A stretch of 64,000 bases of DNA, taken from assembly GCA_963842725.1 (NCBI GenBank), contig CAWJHN010000001.1:1-64000 (forward strand), in the 5' to 3' direction. The notes beneath the pieces are model-generated. The model ran no database searches, was not told the origin of the DNA, and worked only from the letters and a program-made list of their open reading frames with translations. Both the position numbers and the translations under genes were made by a program. The stretch's first letter is position 1; each line of letters opens with the position of its first letter. Below are positions 35,815 through 44,422 of the stretch, piece by piece. This stretch comes from UBA10649 sp963842725. GTDB lineage: Bacteria > Actinomycetota > Actinomycetes > S36-B12.

Positions 35815-36051
35815 ATGAGCCAGGAGATCCTGGACGGCCTCGCCGTCATCGTCAACGAGGTCGCCGGAGTGCCCGTCGAGGACGTGCAGTCCGACAAGTC
35901 GTTCGTCGATGACCTCGACATCGACTCCCTGTCCATGGTCGAGGTCGTCATGGCCGCCGAGGACAAGTGGGGCGTGAAGATCCCCGACAGCGAGGTCAAG
36001 AACCTCAAGACCGTCGGCGACGCCGTCTCCTACATCGCGGCCAACAAGTAA
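35815..36051 (+). CDS. acpP: Acyl carrier protein
   Basis: A 78-residue acidic four-helix protein. The 4'-phosphopantetheine attachment Ser lies in DLDIDSLSMVEVVMAAED (about residue 38). The rest (VEDVQSDKSFVDDL, VKNLKTVGDAVSYI) is standard. GAAAGGAATC precedes the ATG. It is placed between fabH and fabF, with a long hairpin downstream before fabF. Confidence 0.97.
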   Translation: MSQEILDGLAVIVNEVAGVPVEDVQSDKSFVDDLDIDSLSMVEVVMAAEDKWGVKIPDSEVKNLKTVGDAVSYIAANK

Positions 36052-36071
36052 CCACCGCGCCTGCGCCCCGC

Positions 36072-36128
36072 CGACCTTGAGGTTGGCGGCGGAAAACCCG
36101 TGGGTTTTCGCCGCCAACCTCAAGGTCG
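36072..36128. repeat. 57-bp near-perfect inverted repeat between acpP and fabF
   Basis: Arms of 27-28 nt (CGACCTTGAGGTTGGCGGCG then (G)AAAACCC, and the complement) meet at a 2-nt loop with one bulged G. Flanking CCCCG/CGGGG bases can extend the stem. It begins 21 nt after the acpP stop and ends 34 nt before the fabF start. It could end or stabilise the acpP transcript, giving more ACP than KAS (inference). Confidence 0.9.
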
Positions 36129-36162
36129 CGGGGAGTGTGGGCGTGCCGAAGGAAGGATCCCG

Positions 36163-37395
36163 ATGACCCGACAGGTCGTAGTGACCGGACTGGGCATGAC
36201 GACGCCCGTGGGCGGCGACGTGGCCAGCACGTGGGCCAGCATTCTGGCCGGCCGGCCCGGCATCTCGCTCATCGATGCGGACTGGACCGCCGAACAGCCG
36301 TCCAAGATCGCCGGCATCATGGCCGTCGACCCGTCCTCGGTCCTTGACCGGGTCGAGTCCCGCCGCATGGATCGCTCCCAGCAGGCTGCCATGGTCGCCG
36401 CCCGCGAGGCCTGGGCCGATGCCGGTGCGCCGGACGTCGACAAGGAGCGGCTCGGCGCGGTTGTCGCCTCGGGCATCGGTGGCGTCATCTCCCTCCTCGA
36501 CTCCTACGACGTGCTGCGCGAACGCGGCCCCTCGCGCATCTCCCCTCACATGGTCACGATGATCATGCCCAACGGCCCCGCCGCGATGGTGGGCCTCGAG
36601 GTCGGCGCTCGCGCGGGTGTCCACACCCCGGTCAGCGCCTGCGCCTCGGGGGCCGAGGCCATCTCGTACGGCGCCCGGATGATCCAGACCGGACGCGCCG
36701 ACGTCGTGATCGCCGGCGGCACCGAGGCCTGCATCCACCCGATCACCATGGCCGGCTTCGGCGCCATGCGCGCGCTCTCGACCCGCAACGACGACCCCGT
36801 GGCAGCCTCGCGTCCATACGATCTGGGCCGCGATGGATTCGTCATGGGCGAGGGCGCGGGACTCGTCGTGCTCGAGAGCGCGGAGTTCGCCGCCGCCCGA
36901 GGGGCACGCATCTACGGCGTCTACGCCGGTTCCGGGCTCACGTCCGACGGCCACCACATCGCGCAGCCGGATCCGGAGGGCAAGGGGGCAGCCCGAGCCA
37001 TCGGACTCGCCCTCGAGGATGCCGGACTCACCCCCGCCGACGTCGTGCACGTCAACGCGCACGCGACGTCGACACCTCAGGGTGACATCGCCGAGGCGAC
37101 GGCGATCCGCCTGGCGCTGGGGGGCGACGCCGACCATGCGATCGTGACCGGCACGAAGTCGATGACCGGGCACCTGCTGGGCGGTGCCGGTGCCGTCGAG
37201 TCGATCTTCGCGATCCTGGCGCTTCGCGACCGACTCGTCCCACCGACGGCGAACCTCGTCGACCTCGACCCGCAGGTCGACCTCGACGTCGCCGTCGGCG
37301 CGCCCCGCGAACTGCCCGCAGGCGACATCGCCGCCCTGAACAACTCGTTCGGTTTCGGCGGCCACGACGTCGCCCTCGTCTTTCGGAGCGCATGA
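36163..37395 (+). CDS. fabF: 3-oxoacyl-ACP synthase II (KAS; FabF/KasA type)
   Basis: Elongates acyl-ACP by decarboxylative condensation with malonyl-ACP. 410 residues with the Cys-His-His triad: TPVSACASGAEAISYGA (Cys about residue 160), VNAHATSTPQGD (His about 299) and SMTGHLLGGAGAVESI (His about 336). The ATG at 36163 has AAGGAAGGA about 6 nt upstream; a longer frame reads through the palindrome and is not used. One base separates its stop from the accD start. Confidence 0.96.
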   Translation: MTRQVVVTGLGMTTPVGGDVASTWASILAGRPGISLIDADWTAEQPSKIAGIMAVDPSSVLDRVESRRMDRSQQAAMVAAREAWADAGAPDVDKERLGAVVASGIGGVISLLDSYDVLRERGPSRISPHMVTMIMPNGPAAMVGLEVGARAGVHTPVSACASGAEAISYGARMIQTGRADVVIAGGTEACIHPITMAGFGAMRALSTRNDDPVAASRPYDLGRDGFVMGEGAGLVVLESAEFAAARGARIYGVYAGSGLTSDGHHIAQPDPEGKGAARAIGLALEDAGLTPADVVHVNAHATSTPQGDIAEATAIRLALGGDADHAIVTGTKSMTGHLLGGAGAVESIFAILALRDRLVPPTANLVDLDPQVDLDVAVGAPRELPAGDIAALNNSFGFGGHDVALVFRSA

Positions 37396-37396
37396 C

Positions 37397-38818
37397 ATGA
37401 CGACGCAGGCAACCACCGACAACGCGACGGCCGAGCCGGAGGTCGACCCGCGATCGCCGCGTGTCCGACTGGCGGCCTTCTTCGACGACGGCGTCTTCAC
37501 CGCCATCACCCCGGACGACGACCGCGGTGTGCTGGCCGCGGTCGGACGCGCCAACGGCACGCACGTCGTCGCCTTCGCCACCGATCCCACGGTCCAGGGC
37601 GGCGCCATGGGCTCCGGCGGCTGCCGGGCCATCGTGACGGCCTACGACCGCGCCTTCGCGGATTCGGCACCCGTCGTGGGGCTGTGGCACTCGGGAGGCG
37701 CGCGACTGCGGGAGGGCGTCGCCAGCCTCGACGCCGTCGGGCGCGTCTTCGCGGCGATGACCCGTGCGTCCGGCAGGGTGCCGCAGATCTCGGTCGTCCT
37801 CGGACCGGCAGCCGGCGGCGCGGCCTATGGTCCCGCGCTCACCGACATCGTGATCCTGGGACCGGCCGGCCGCATCTTCGTCACCGGTCCCGAGGTCGTT
37901 CGCTCAGTCACCGGCGAGGACGTCGACATGGAGCGGCTCGGCGGCCCGGAGCCGCACGGTCGACGCAGCGGCGTCGTCCACATCACGACCGACAGCGAGG
38001 CGGAGGCCCTCGAGGAGGCGCGCAAGCTCACCTTTCTCCTGGGGCACCAGGGCTCGCTCGACATCGACTCGATCTCCGATGTCGACCTCGGCGCCACCCT
38101 GCCGGAGTCGTCGCGACGCGCCTACGACGTGCACCCCCTCATCCAGGCCTTCGTCGACGAGGGCACGTTCGTCGAACTGCACGGCAAGTGGGCGCCCAAC
38201 ATCGTCGTGGGACTCGGCCGGCTGGGCGGTCGCACGGTCGGCATGGTGGCCAACAACCCCCTTCGCCTCGGTGGCTGTCTGGACTCCTCCAGTGCCGAGA
38301 AGGCCGCGCGGTTCGTGCGGATGTGCGACGCGTTCGCCGTGCCCCTGGTCGTGCTGGTCGACGTGCCGGGCTACCTGCCGGGGGTCGGCCAGGAGTGGGA
38401 GGGGGTCGTGCGACGTGGGGCCAAGCTGCTCCACGCCTTCGCGGAATGCGTCGTGCCCCGCGTCACCGTCGTGACGCGGAAGGCCTACGGCGGAGCCTAC
38501 GTGGCGATGAACTCGGCTTCACTGGGCGCGACCAAGGTCTTCGCCTGGCCGGACGCAGAGGTGGCCGTGATGGGCGCCGTCGCAGCGATCCGCATCCTGC
38601 ACCGCCGCCGACTGGCCGAGGTGCCCGAGGACGCCCGGGCACAGGTCGAGCTTGAGCTCGCGGCCGAGCACGAGGTGATCTCCGGTGGTGTCGCGCGTGC
38701 GATCGACCTGGGTTTCGTCGACGCGGTGCTGGAGCCGTCGCTGACGCGCAGGGCCGTGGCCACCGTCCTGCTCGACACGCCGGGCGTACGCGGGCTGCAC
38801 GGCAACATCCCGCTGTAG
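37397..38818 (+). CDS. accD: Acyl-CoA carboxylase carboxyltransferase subunit (AccD6-like)
   Basis: Transfers carboxyl from biotin to acetyl-CoA, supplying malonyl-CoA for the genes before it. The 473-residue protein has both crotonase-like halves: GGAMGSGGCRAIVTAYDRAF, LWHSGGARLREGV and PQISVVLGPAAGGAAYGPAL in the first, and NNPLRLGGCLDSSSAEKAAR, PLVVLVDVPGYLPG and TRKAYGGAYVAMNS in the second. Length and place after a KAS gene match mycobacterial AccD6 (473 aa, after kasB). The biotin-carrying alpha subunit is not in this window. Confidence 0.94.
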   Translation: MTTQATTDNATAEPEVDPRSPRVRLAAFFDDGVFTAITPDDDRGVLAAVGRANGTHVVAFATDPTVQGGAMGSGGCRAIVTAYDRAFADSAPVVGLWHSGGARLREGVASLDAVGRVFAAMTRASGRVPQISVVLGPAAGGAAYGPALTDIVILGPAGRIFVTGPEVVRSVTGEDVDMERLGGPEPHGRRSGVVHITTDSEAEALEEARKLTFLLGHQGSLDIDSISDVDLGATLPESSRRAYDVHPLIQAFVDEGTFVELHGKWAPNIVVGLGRLGGRTVGMVANNPLRLGGCLDSSSAEKAARFVRMCDAFAVPLVVLVDVPGYLPGVGQEWEGVVRRGAKLLHAFAECVVPRVTVVTRKAYGGAYVAMNSASLGATKVFAWPDAEVAVMGAVAAIRILHRRRLAEVPEDARAQVELELAAEHEVISGGVARAIDLGFVDAVLEPSLTRRAVATVLLDTPGVRGLHGNIPL

Positions 38819-38846
38819 CCGCGGCTCCCGGGCAGGCGAAGCGGGG

Positions 38847-39395
38847 CTACACGACCTGGTGCAGCACGCGAACGGTCGAGCCCTCGTGCGCACACCGGAA
38901 CGCCTCGAGCTCCTCATCCCAGGGGGTCCCGATCAGTCGGGCGATCTCGTCGGCGAGCGCGTCGCCCGTGAGTGCGGACTGCACGATCGCGGTCCGCAGA
39001 CGGTCCTCGGGAACCATCACGTCTCCGTGGACGCCGATGGTGGCGCGGAACAGGCCAAGGCTGGGCGTCGACGAGAACCGCTCTCCCTCGCGCCCCGGGC
39101 TCGGGTCCTCGGTGACCTCGTGCCGGACGCCCCGGAACGCATGCAGGGCACTGGCGATTCGCGCTCCGGTCCCCTGCGGTCCGCCCCAGATGAGTTCGGC
39201 GCGCACACTGCCTGGCGCCACCGGCTGGTCCGCCCAGTCCAAGCCCACCTCCGTGGCGAACACGCGGGCGAGCGCCCACTCCACGTGCGGGCTGACCGCA
39301 CGCGGGCATGAGTGGATGAAGACGACGCCTCGCGCCGGGCCGATGCACAGACCCGTGGCGTCGGACGCGCCCTTTGCATTCACTACGACCGTCAC
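38847..39395 (-). CDS. DUF3145 family protein
   Basis: A 182-residue protein with GVVFIHSCPRAVSPHVEWAL, AELIWGGPQGTGARIASALH and GTPWDEELEAFRCAHEGSTV, the hallmarks of the actinobacterial DUF3145 family, usually next to the fab/acc cluster. The GTG at 39395 has AAGGAGG 5 nt upstream. It converges on accD. Function unknown. Confidence 0.85.
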   Translation of the reverse strand: MTVVVNAKGASDATGLCIGPARGVVFIHSCPRAVSPHVEWALARVFATEVGLDWADQPVAPGSVRAELIWGGPQGTGARIASALHAFRGVRHEVTEDPSPGREGERFSSTPSLGLFRATIGVHGDVMVPEDRLRTAIVQSALTGDALADEIARLIGTPWDEELEAFRCAHEGSTVRVLHQVV

Positions 39396-39561
39396 GTGTG
39401 CCTCCTTCGAGAGTCGCCTTCCCCAGCGTTCTCGATGACGCACCCGCACATCGCGGTGAACTGGTCCGAGGATATCCCCTCAGGACCCGATGGCAGCAAC
39501 GCCGCCCCGCAAGTTCGATAGGGTTCGAGGCGTCGCGACCGACCGTTCAACCGGAGGAACC

Positions 39562-40146
39562 ATGGCAATCGCCGCACCCCAGCCCCGTGTCCTCGCCGAT
39601 GTCGTTCCGCACACGATCGTGCGCCAGCTGGTGCTGGTGCTGGGCGGGGCGGCGTTCGTGGGACTCGCGGCGCAGATCGCGATTCCGCTGCCGTTCACCC
39701 CGGTCCCGCTCACGCTGCAGACCTTCGCCGTCCTGCTCACCGGAGCGGCGCTGGGCTCGCTTCGCGGCGTGCTCGCCATGACCGTCTACGCGATCGCCGG
39801 AATCATCGGGGTTCCGTGGTTCGCCGAGGGCTCGTCGGGGTTCTCCGCGCCGAGCTTCGGCTACATCCTGGGCTTCATCGCCGCGGCGTTCATCGTCGGC
39901 CGCATCGCCGAGGGCGGCGCAACCCGCACCGCGGGCCGCACCGCCGGGCTGATGCTGGTGGGCAACGTCGTGATCTACGCCGTCGGCGCCACCTGGCTGA
40001 AGTTCGCGCTCGACGTCGACGTCGCCACCGCCATCGCCCTGGGCATCACGCCGTTCCTCATCGGTGACGCCATCAAGATCGCAGCCGCCGCGGGACTGCT
40101 GCCCCTCACCTGGCGCGGACTGCGCAAGGCCGGTCTCTCGGAGTAG
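39562..40146 (+). CDS. bioY: Biotin transporter substrate-binding subunit BioY
   Basis: The S-component of an ECF-type biotin importer. The 194-residue protein has about six membrane segments and the family signatures IPLPFTPVPLTLQTFAVLLT and GSLRGVLAMTVYAIAGIIGV, plus FGYILGFIAAAFIVGRIAE. GGAGG lies 6 nt before the ATG. No bioM/bioN energising genes are adjacent, so it would rely on a shared ECF module. Its place near accD fits the biotin demand of acyl-CoA carboxylase. Confidence 0.93.
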   Translation: MAIAAPQPRVLADVVPHTIVRQLVLVLGGAAFVGLAAQIAIPLPFTPVPLTLQTFAVLLTGAALGSLRGVLAMTVYAIAGIIGVPWFAEGSSGFSAPSFGYILGFIAAAFIVGRIAEGGATRTAGRTAGLMLVGNVVIYAVGATWLKFALDVDVATAIALGITPFLIGDAIKIAAAAGLLPLTWRGLRKAGLSE

Positions 40147-40152
40147 GCCCGG

Positions 40153-41559
40153 TCAGCCGAGAGCTGCCAGGACCTCGTCCACCATGTCAGTGGTGGTGGC
40201 CGGGTGCAGGAAGACGAGGCGGCCCACCGTCTCGCCGCGCCAGCGGCTCGACGTGACGAAGGCGCGCTGCGCCTCGAGCAGCCGGTGCGACCACGTCTCG
40301 TAGTCCGCGGCAGTCCAACCCTTGCGCCGGAACAGGATGACCGACAGGTCGGGCTCGAGGATGAGCTCGCAGTCGGGTCGCTCGCGCAGCCGCTGCGCGG
40401 CGTAGCGCGCCATCTCGAGCGAGTGCTCGACGGCGTCGCGGTAGGCGGCGATCCCGTTGACTGCCAGCGAGAACCACAGCGGCAGCCCTCGGGCGCGACG
40501 CGTGAGGTGGTAGGCGAGGTCACTCGGGTTGATGTCCGAGTCGTGCTCGTGGATCACGTCGAGATAGGAAGCGTCCTGCGTGTGCACGGCCTTGGCCAGG
40601 CGCGGATCGCGGTAGAGCAGGGCGGCGCAGTCGAAGGGCGCGAACCACCACTTGTGCGGATCCATCACCAGCGAGTCGGCGCGCTCGATCCCTGCGTAGC
40701 GGTGTCGCAGGTCCCGGGCCAGCAGCCCGGCGCCCCCGAACGCGCCGTCCACGTGCAGCCACCAGCCGCGCTCTGCGGCAGTCGCCGCCGCACTGGCGAT
40801 GTCGTCGATGATCCCCGCGTTGGTCGTGCCGGCCGTGGCCACGATGCAGCACACCTCGTCCGTGCCTGGTGCACCGTCGAGTCCGCGGCGCAGCGATTCC
40901 GGCGTCAGGCGCCCGTCGGGCGTGTCTATGACGAGGGCGGTCATGCCGGTGATGTTGAGGGCGTTGCTGATTGACGAGTGGGCCTGGTCGCTCACCACGA
41001 CGCGCAGCGCGACGTCGGGAAGCCCGGCCTCGGCGCGCCGTCGGCGTGCCGTGTCGCGCGCCACGACCAGGGCGGACAGGTTCCCGGCACTGCCGCCGGA
41101 GACGAACACACCCCCCGTGGACGAGGGCATCCCGGCGAGATCGGCCAGGGCTCGCAGGGCCTGGTTCTCAGCCATCACGGCGCCCGCGGCCTCGAACCAG
41201 GAGATCCCCTGCAGCGACGCTGCGGAGACGACCATGTCGAACAGAAGCGAGGCCTTCGTCGGGGCTGACGGAATGAAGGTGAACATGCGCGGGCTGTCGG
41301 CGGACAGGACCGTGAGCGCGAGGTGGTTCGCGTACACGTCGAGGACCCTGCGGAAGTCGTGGCCCTCCTCGGTGATGAGCCCGTCAAGCACGACGTCGAG
41401 GTGGTCCCGGTCGGCCAGGCCATCCAGCGGGACCTCCGGCGTCAGGAGTCGATCCGCGACATAGCTGAGGATGACCTGCGTCATCTCCGGATCGGGTCGA
41501 TGCATGCGGTCGGCGTCGACGGACAGTGCGGCGACGAAGGGCACGGGGTCTTCAGGCAT
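40153..41559 (-). CDS. PLP-dependent group II decarboxylase-like enzyme
   Basis: A 468-residue aminotransferase-fold protein of the aromatic-amino-acid/glutamate decarboxylase group. The PLP Lys is in SLVMDPHKWWFAPFDCAALL (about residue 304). The cofactor-stacking and phosphate regions are GVFVSGGSAGNLSALVVARD and VATAGTTNAGIIDDI, and WWLHVDGAFGG carries the Asp that pairs with the PLP ring. The ATG has GGAGGTAG upstream. The substrate is probably an aromatic or acidic amino acid but cannot be fixed. Confidence 0.9.
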   Translation of the reverse strand: MPEDPVPFVAALSVDADRMHRPDPEMTQVILSYVADRLLTPEVPLDGLADRDHLDVVLDGLITEEGHDFRRVLDVYANHLALTVLSADSPRMFTFIPSAPTKASLLFDMVVSAASLQGISWFEAAGAVMAENQALRALADLAGMPSSTGGVFVSGGSAGNLSALVVARDTARRRRAEAGLPDVALRVVVSDQAHSSISNALNITGMTALVIDTPDGRLTPESLRRGLDGAPGTDEVCCIVATAGTTNAGIIDDIASAAATAAERGWWLHVDGAFGGAGLLARDLRHRYAGIERADSLVMDPHKWWFAPFDCAALLYRDPRLAKAVHTQDASYLDVIHEHDSDINPSDLAYHLTRRARGLPLWFSLAVNGIAAYRDAVEHSLEMARYAAQRLRERPDCELILEPDLSVILFRRKGWTAADYETWSHRLLEAQRAFVTSSRWRGETVGRLVFLHPATTTDMVDEVLAALG

Positions 41560-41737
41560 GGGCAGCTACCTCCGGTGGACCCGACGCGCCGACAGCGCAT
41601 CTGGCAGCTGGCGTCGTCCCGCGATGCTAGCGACTAACGAAGCGGCGTACGTCCCATCCCCGGCTCCGCCGCGCATCCGGCAACACTCGGCGGTGTCCAC
41701 GGCAGAGCGGTGCCCGCCCGTTCGGCAGAATGACCCC

Positions 41738-42475
41738 ATGACACGCCCTCCACGGATCCTGGCATCGAGCGGCGGCTTCGTCGGGACCGGCCTGTGGGGA
41801 GTCATGCGCCCGGGGGGCATCATGCTGGAGGCCTTGCGCCTGTCCGGGTCCGCGCGCCCCCGGGTCTGCCTCGTGATGACCGCGAGTGGTGACGACCCCT
41901 CGTACCTGGCGAGCGTGTACTCGGCGCTGTCGACCGTGGGGTGCGACGTGGACCACCTCGCGCTCTTCCCGCAGCCGAACCGCACGCCGTCGGCGGTGCT
42001 CGGTGCTGCGGACGTCGTCTGGGTGGGGGGCGGAAGCGTCGCCAACCTGCTGGCCCTGTGGCGACTGCATGGAGTCGACGAGGCGATGGCCGACGCCTGG
42101 CAACGGGGCGCGGTCCTCGCGGGCGTGAGCGCCGGATCGATCTGCTGGCACGTCGGCGGCACCACGGACTCGTTCGGTGCGGAACTGCGCCCGATCGACA
42201 ACGGACTGGCCTTCGTCCCGTTCGGAAACGGAGTCCACTACGACTCCGAGCCCGGACGCCGGCCCCTCCTGCACACGGTGGTGGGACAGGGCACGCTGCC
42301 GACCTCGTACGCGACGGACGACGGGGTGGGCATCCTCTACGAGGGGATCGAGCCCGTGGCCGTCGTGTGCGATCTCGATGCGCGGCCGATGGACGGTCCG
42401 GCGGCCTACCGGGTGGAACGCGTGGGTGACGACGTCGTGGAGACCCGGCTGCCCCCCGGTCCGATCAGCGCGTAG
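41738..42475 (+). CDS. Peptidase E-like serine peptidase (family S51)
   Basis: A 245-residue protein of the class-I-GATase-like S51 fold. The nucleophile Ser is in AGVSAGSICWHVGG (about residue 131). VVWVGGGSVANLLALWR is the conserved glycine stretch, and GLAFVPFGNGVHYDSEPGR carries the catalytic His. Members cleave after N-terminal Asp or process cyanophycin-type peptides; the specificity here is unknown. The 3' end overlaps the convergent membrane-protein gene. Confidence 0.88.
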   Translation: MTRPPRILASSGGFVGTGLWGVMRPGGIMLEALRLSGSARPRVCLVMTASGDDPSYLASVYSALSTVGCDVDHLALFPQPNRTPSAVLGAADVVWVGGGSVANLLALWRLHGVDEAMADAWQRGAVLAGVSAGSICWHVGGTTDSFGAELRPIDNGLAFVPFGNGVHYDSEPGRRPLLHTVVGQGTLPTSYATDDGVGILYEGIEPVAVVCDLDARPMDGPAAYRVERVGDDVVETRLPPGPISA

Positions 42476-42765
42476 GCAAGAGCGCCGGTGGCCGCTGCCG
42501 CGAGGATCACGGCCGGCCAGGTCCCGATGATCCTGCCCAGCGGGTGCGATCCCACGAACGCCACCACGTAGGCGGCGCCGACGACCACCGTCCGCGACGG
42601 TCCGACGGCTCGCCACATCTCACGGGCCGCCCACGCCCCACCGGTGACCAGCACGACGGCCCCCAGCCACCGCACTCCGCTGTACTGCGCAACGCCGAAG
42701 CCGACCATCAGTGAACCGGCAACGACGAGTGCCACCCGACTGCGTGCGAGCCCTGGCCTTCGCAA
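42406..42765 (-). CDS. Small predicted membrane protein
   Basis: About 119 residues with four short hydrophobic segments (VALVVAGSLMVGFGVAQYSG, WLGAVVLVTGGAWAA, TVVVGAAYVVAFVGS and WPAVILAAAATGALAYALIG). A TTG at 42765 is the likely start, with GAGGAG about 9 nt upstream; a GTG at 42735 is the alternative. The last 70 nt lie antisense over the peptidase E gene. It follows the gene at 42780 and may be co-transcribed with it. Unrecognised family. Confidence 0.6.
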   Translation of the reverse strand: MRRPGLARSRVALVVAGSLMVGFGVAQYSGVRWLGAVVLVTGGAWAAREMWRAVGPSRTVVVGAAYVVAFVGSHPLGRIIGTWPAVILAAAATGALAYALIGPGGSRVSTTSSPTRSTR

Positions 42766-42779
42766 GGGCGCGGGACTCC

Positions 42780-43277
42780 TCAGTCCGCTACCCGGGAGGC
42801 CAGCGCCTCGGCATCCTGAACGAGCTTCTGGAGCTGCGTGACGGCGGCGGTCAGCTGACCGTCCCAATGCTGGGCCCGAACGCACCACATGACGGTGTCC
42901 TGCGCCTCGAGCAACCCGTCGCGAACCTTCGAGGAGGAGCCCGCCCCCAGTCGGGTCAGCACGCGCTCGGTGGCCGAGACCCAGGTCTCGGCGAGCTGCA
43001 GTCGCTGGACCTCCTTGGCCATCTCACGGACCTCGGAACTGGCCTTGGGCACATCGGGGGTGATCGCCTTGAGTCGCAGCAGGACACGATCCACCGCGGT
43101 TGTCAGGTCCGCAACCATCGACTCATGCGCTGACGAATGCCGCAGGTCGTGAAGGAGATTCTCACATGCCTTCTTGACGTCAGCCTTGGCGGCGAACAGT
43201 CGCTCGTCCGTCCGATGCGGGACTTCCTTGGCAGCGGTGCGGCTGAGTCGGTTCGGGCCCGATGTGTCGCTCTTCAT
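42780..43277 (-). CDS. Hypothetical helical protein
   Basis: About 165 residues, nearly all predicted helix, with heptad-like patterns (DERLFAAKADVKKACENLLH, SSEVREMAKEVQRLQLAETW). Two ATGs stand in tandem; the one at 43277 has AAGGAG 6 nt upstream and is preferred. The family is not recognised. No signal peptide or membrane segment. It heads a probable two-gene unit with the small membrane protein. Confidence 0.68.
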   Translation of the reverse strand: MKSDTSGPNRLSRTAAKEVPHRTDERLFAAKADVKKACENLLHDLRHSSAHESMVADLTTAVDRVLLRLKAITPDVPKASSEVREMAKEVQRLQLAETWVSATERVLTRLGAGSSSKVRDGLLEAQDTVMWCVRAQHWDGQLTAAVTQLQKLVQDAEALASRVAD

Positions 43278-43634
43278 CATGCGCTCCTTCACGCGGAGGA
43301 CGGTGACCTAGGGATCGTCACCTGCACTCTCCATTCTTGTCCTCCCGCCGTCGGAGCGCTCGCCAACGCACCACAAAGCCCGGCAGGAAAAGCGCGCGAC
43401 CGTCCCCTGCGCTGCGCCGACCGAATGGCCACCCTGTCCCGGAATAGGCCAAAATGATCGGTCATCATTCGGAGTCCGACTCAGGACGTTCGACCCTCAC
43501 ATCCACCTGAAATCACCTCATGGACGCGCCCATTGTGCGTTCGTCAAGTACCAATTCAGTCATTTCTGCTTGTTCGGTCAGATTGACCGTTCATGTTCAA
43601 ACAGTCAAACTGAATGAGCAGAGAGGTGGCAGGC
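43278..43634. other. AT-rich intergenic region before the protease gene
   Basis: About 357 bp with clearly lower GC than its surroundings and no gene-like frame. It contains the short inverted repeat GGTCAGATTGACC (43576-43588), within a wider ATTCAGT...ACTGAAT inverted pair. This is probably the control region of the matrixin-like gene, and perhaps of the divergent gene at 43277. Confidence 0.5.
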
Positions 43635-44417
43635 ATGACCAGGACCGGGATCGCCAGGGGATGGGCGATGGTCGTGGTGCTCGCGACTGCCGTCAGCGTC
43701 CTCTCCGCCCCCATGGCCACCGCCACCTCGTTGTCGTTCCAGCCGTTCGCGGCCAAGGGGCGGCCGGCCAGCGGCACTGCCACCCAGTCGACCGCGACCA
43801 GCGCCGCCGCGACAGCCGTCGCCGCGGATTTCGGTTCCATCTTCACCGCCCAGGCTCCCGCGCTCGAGAACAGCGGCTGGACCTCCTGCTCCGCGCCGAT
43901 CGCCTGGTCGGTCGACGCGCACGAGTTGTCGCAGCCTCAGGCGGCCGCACAGCTCGAGAACCTGGCATGGGCCTTCGACACGTGGGGCAAGGCATCCGGC
44001 CTGACCTTCGTCTATGCCGGCCAGGAATCCCTCACCTACAGCGATGAGAAGTTCGGGCTGGCGCCCGCCGACGGCACGGCGGTGGCCGGCCGTCACATCT
44101 ACCTCGCCTTCGTCACGCGTGCAGACGCCCCGCGCATGTCGAGCGAGACGGTCGGCCTGGCAACTCCCACGCAGGTCGTCATGTCGACCAAGCAGATCAC
44201 GACCGGCGTGGCCGTCTTCCGGGCCGACTACGTCAGCGGCGCTCGCGACCGAGAGGCGCGGAGCCTGTACCTGCACGAGTTCGGTCACGTGCTCGGGCTG
44301 GCGCACGCGAGCCAGGGTTCGAACGTGATGTACCCGGTCGTCAAGGAGCAGGTCACCCTGGGTGCCGGCGACATCAACGGGGTGCAGGCGATGGTTCGGC
44401 CTTGCCCCGCAGCCTGA
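43635..44417 (+). CDS. Secreted matrixin-like zinc metalloprotease
   Basis: A 260-residue exported protein. Residues 1-35 form a signal peptide (basic TRTGIARGW, hydrophobic MVVVLATAVSVLS, Ala-rich cleavage area). The catalytic motif LYLHEFGHVLGLAH (about residue 213) gives the full metzincin HExxHxxGxxH, followed by GSNVMYP with the Met-turn. Length and layout match small matrixins. The ATG at 43635 is preferred to one 21 nt upstream because AGAGGTGG precedes it. It converges on the sortase gene, 5 nt apart, and sits in a cell-surface gene cluster. Confidence 0.86.
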   Translation: MTRTGIARGWAMVVVLATAVSVLSAPMATATSLSFQPFAAKGRPASGTATQSTATSAAATAVAADFGSIFTAQAPALENSGWTSCSAPIAWSVDAHELSQPQAAAQLENLAWAFDTWGKASGLTFVYAGQESLTYSDEKFGLAPADGTAVAGRHIYLAFVTRADAPRMSSETVGLATPTQVVMSTKQITTGVAVFRADYVSGARDREARSLYLHEFGHVLGLAHASQGSNVMYPVVKEQVTLGAGDINGVQAMVRPCPAA

Positions 44418-44422
44418 CCCGA

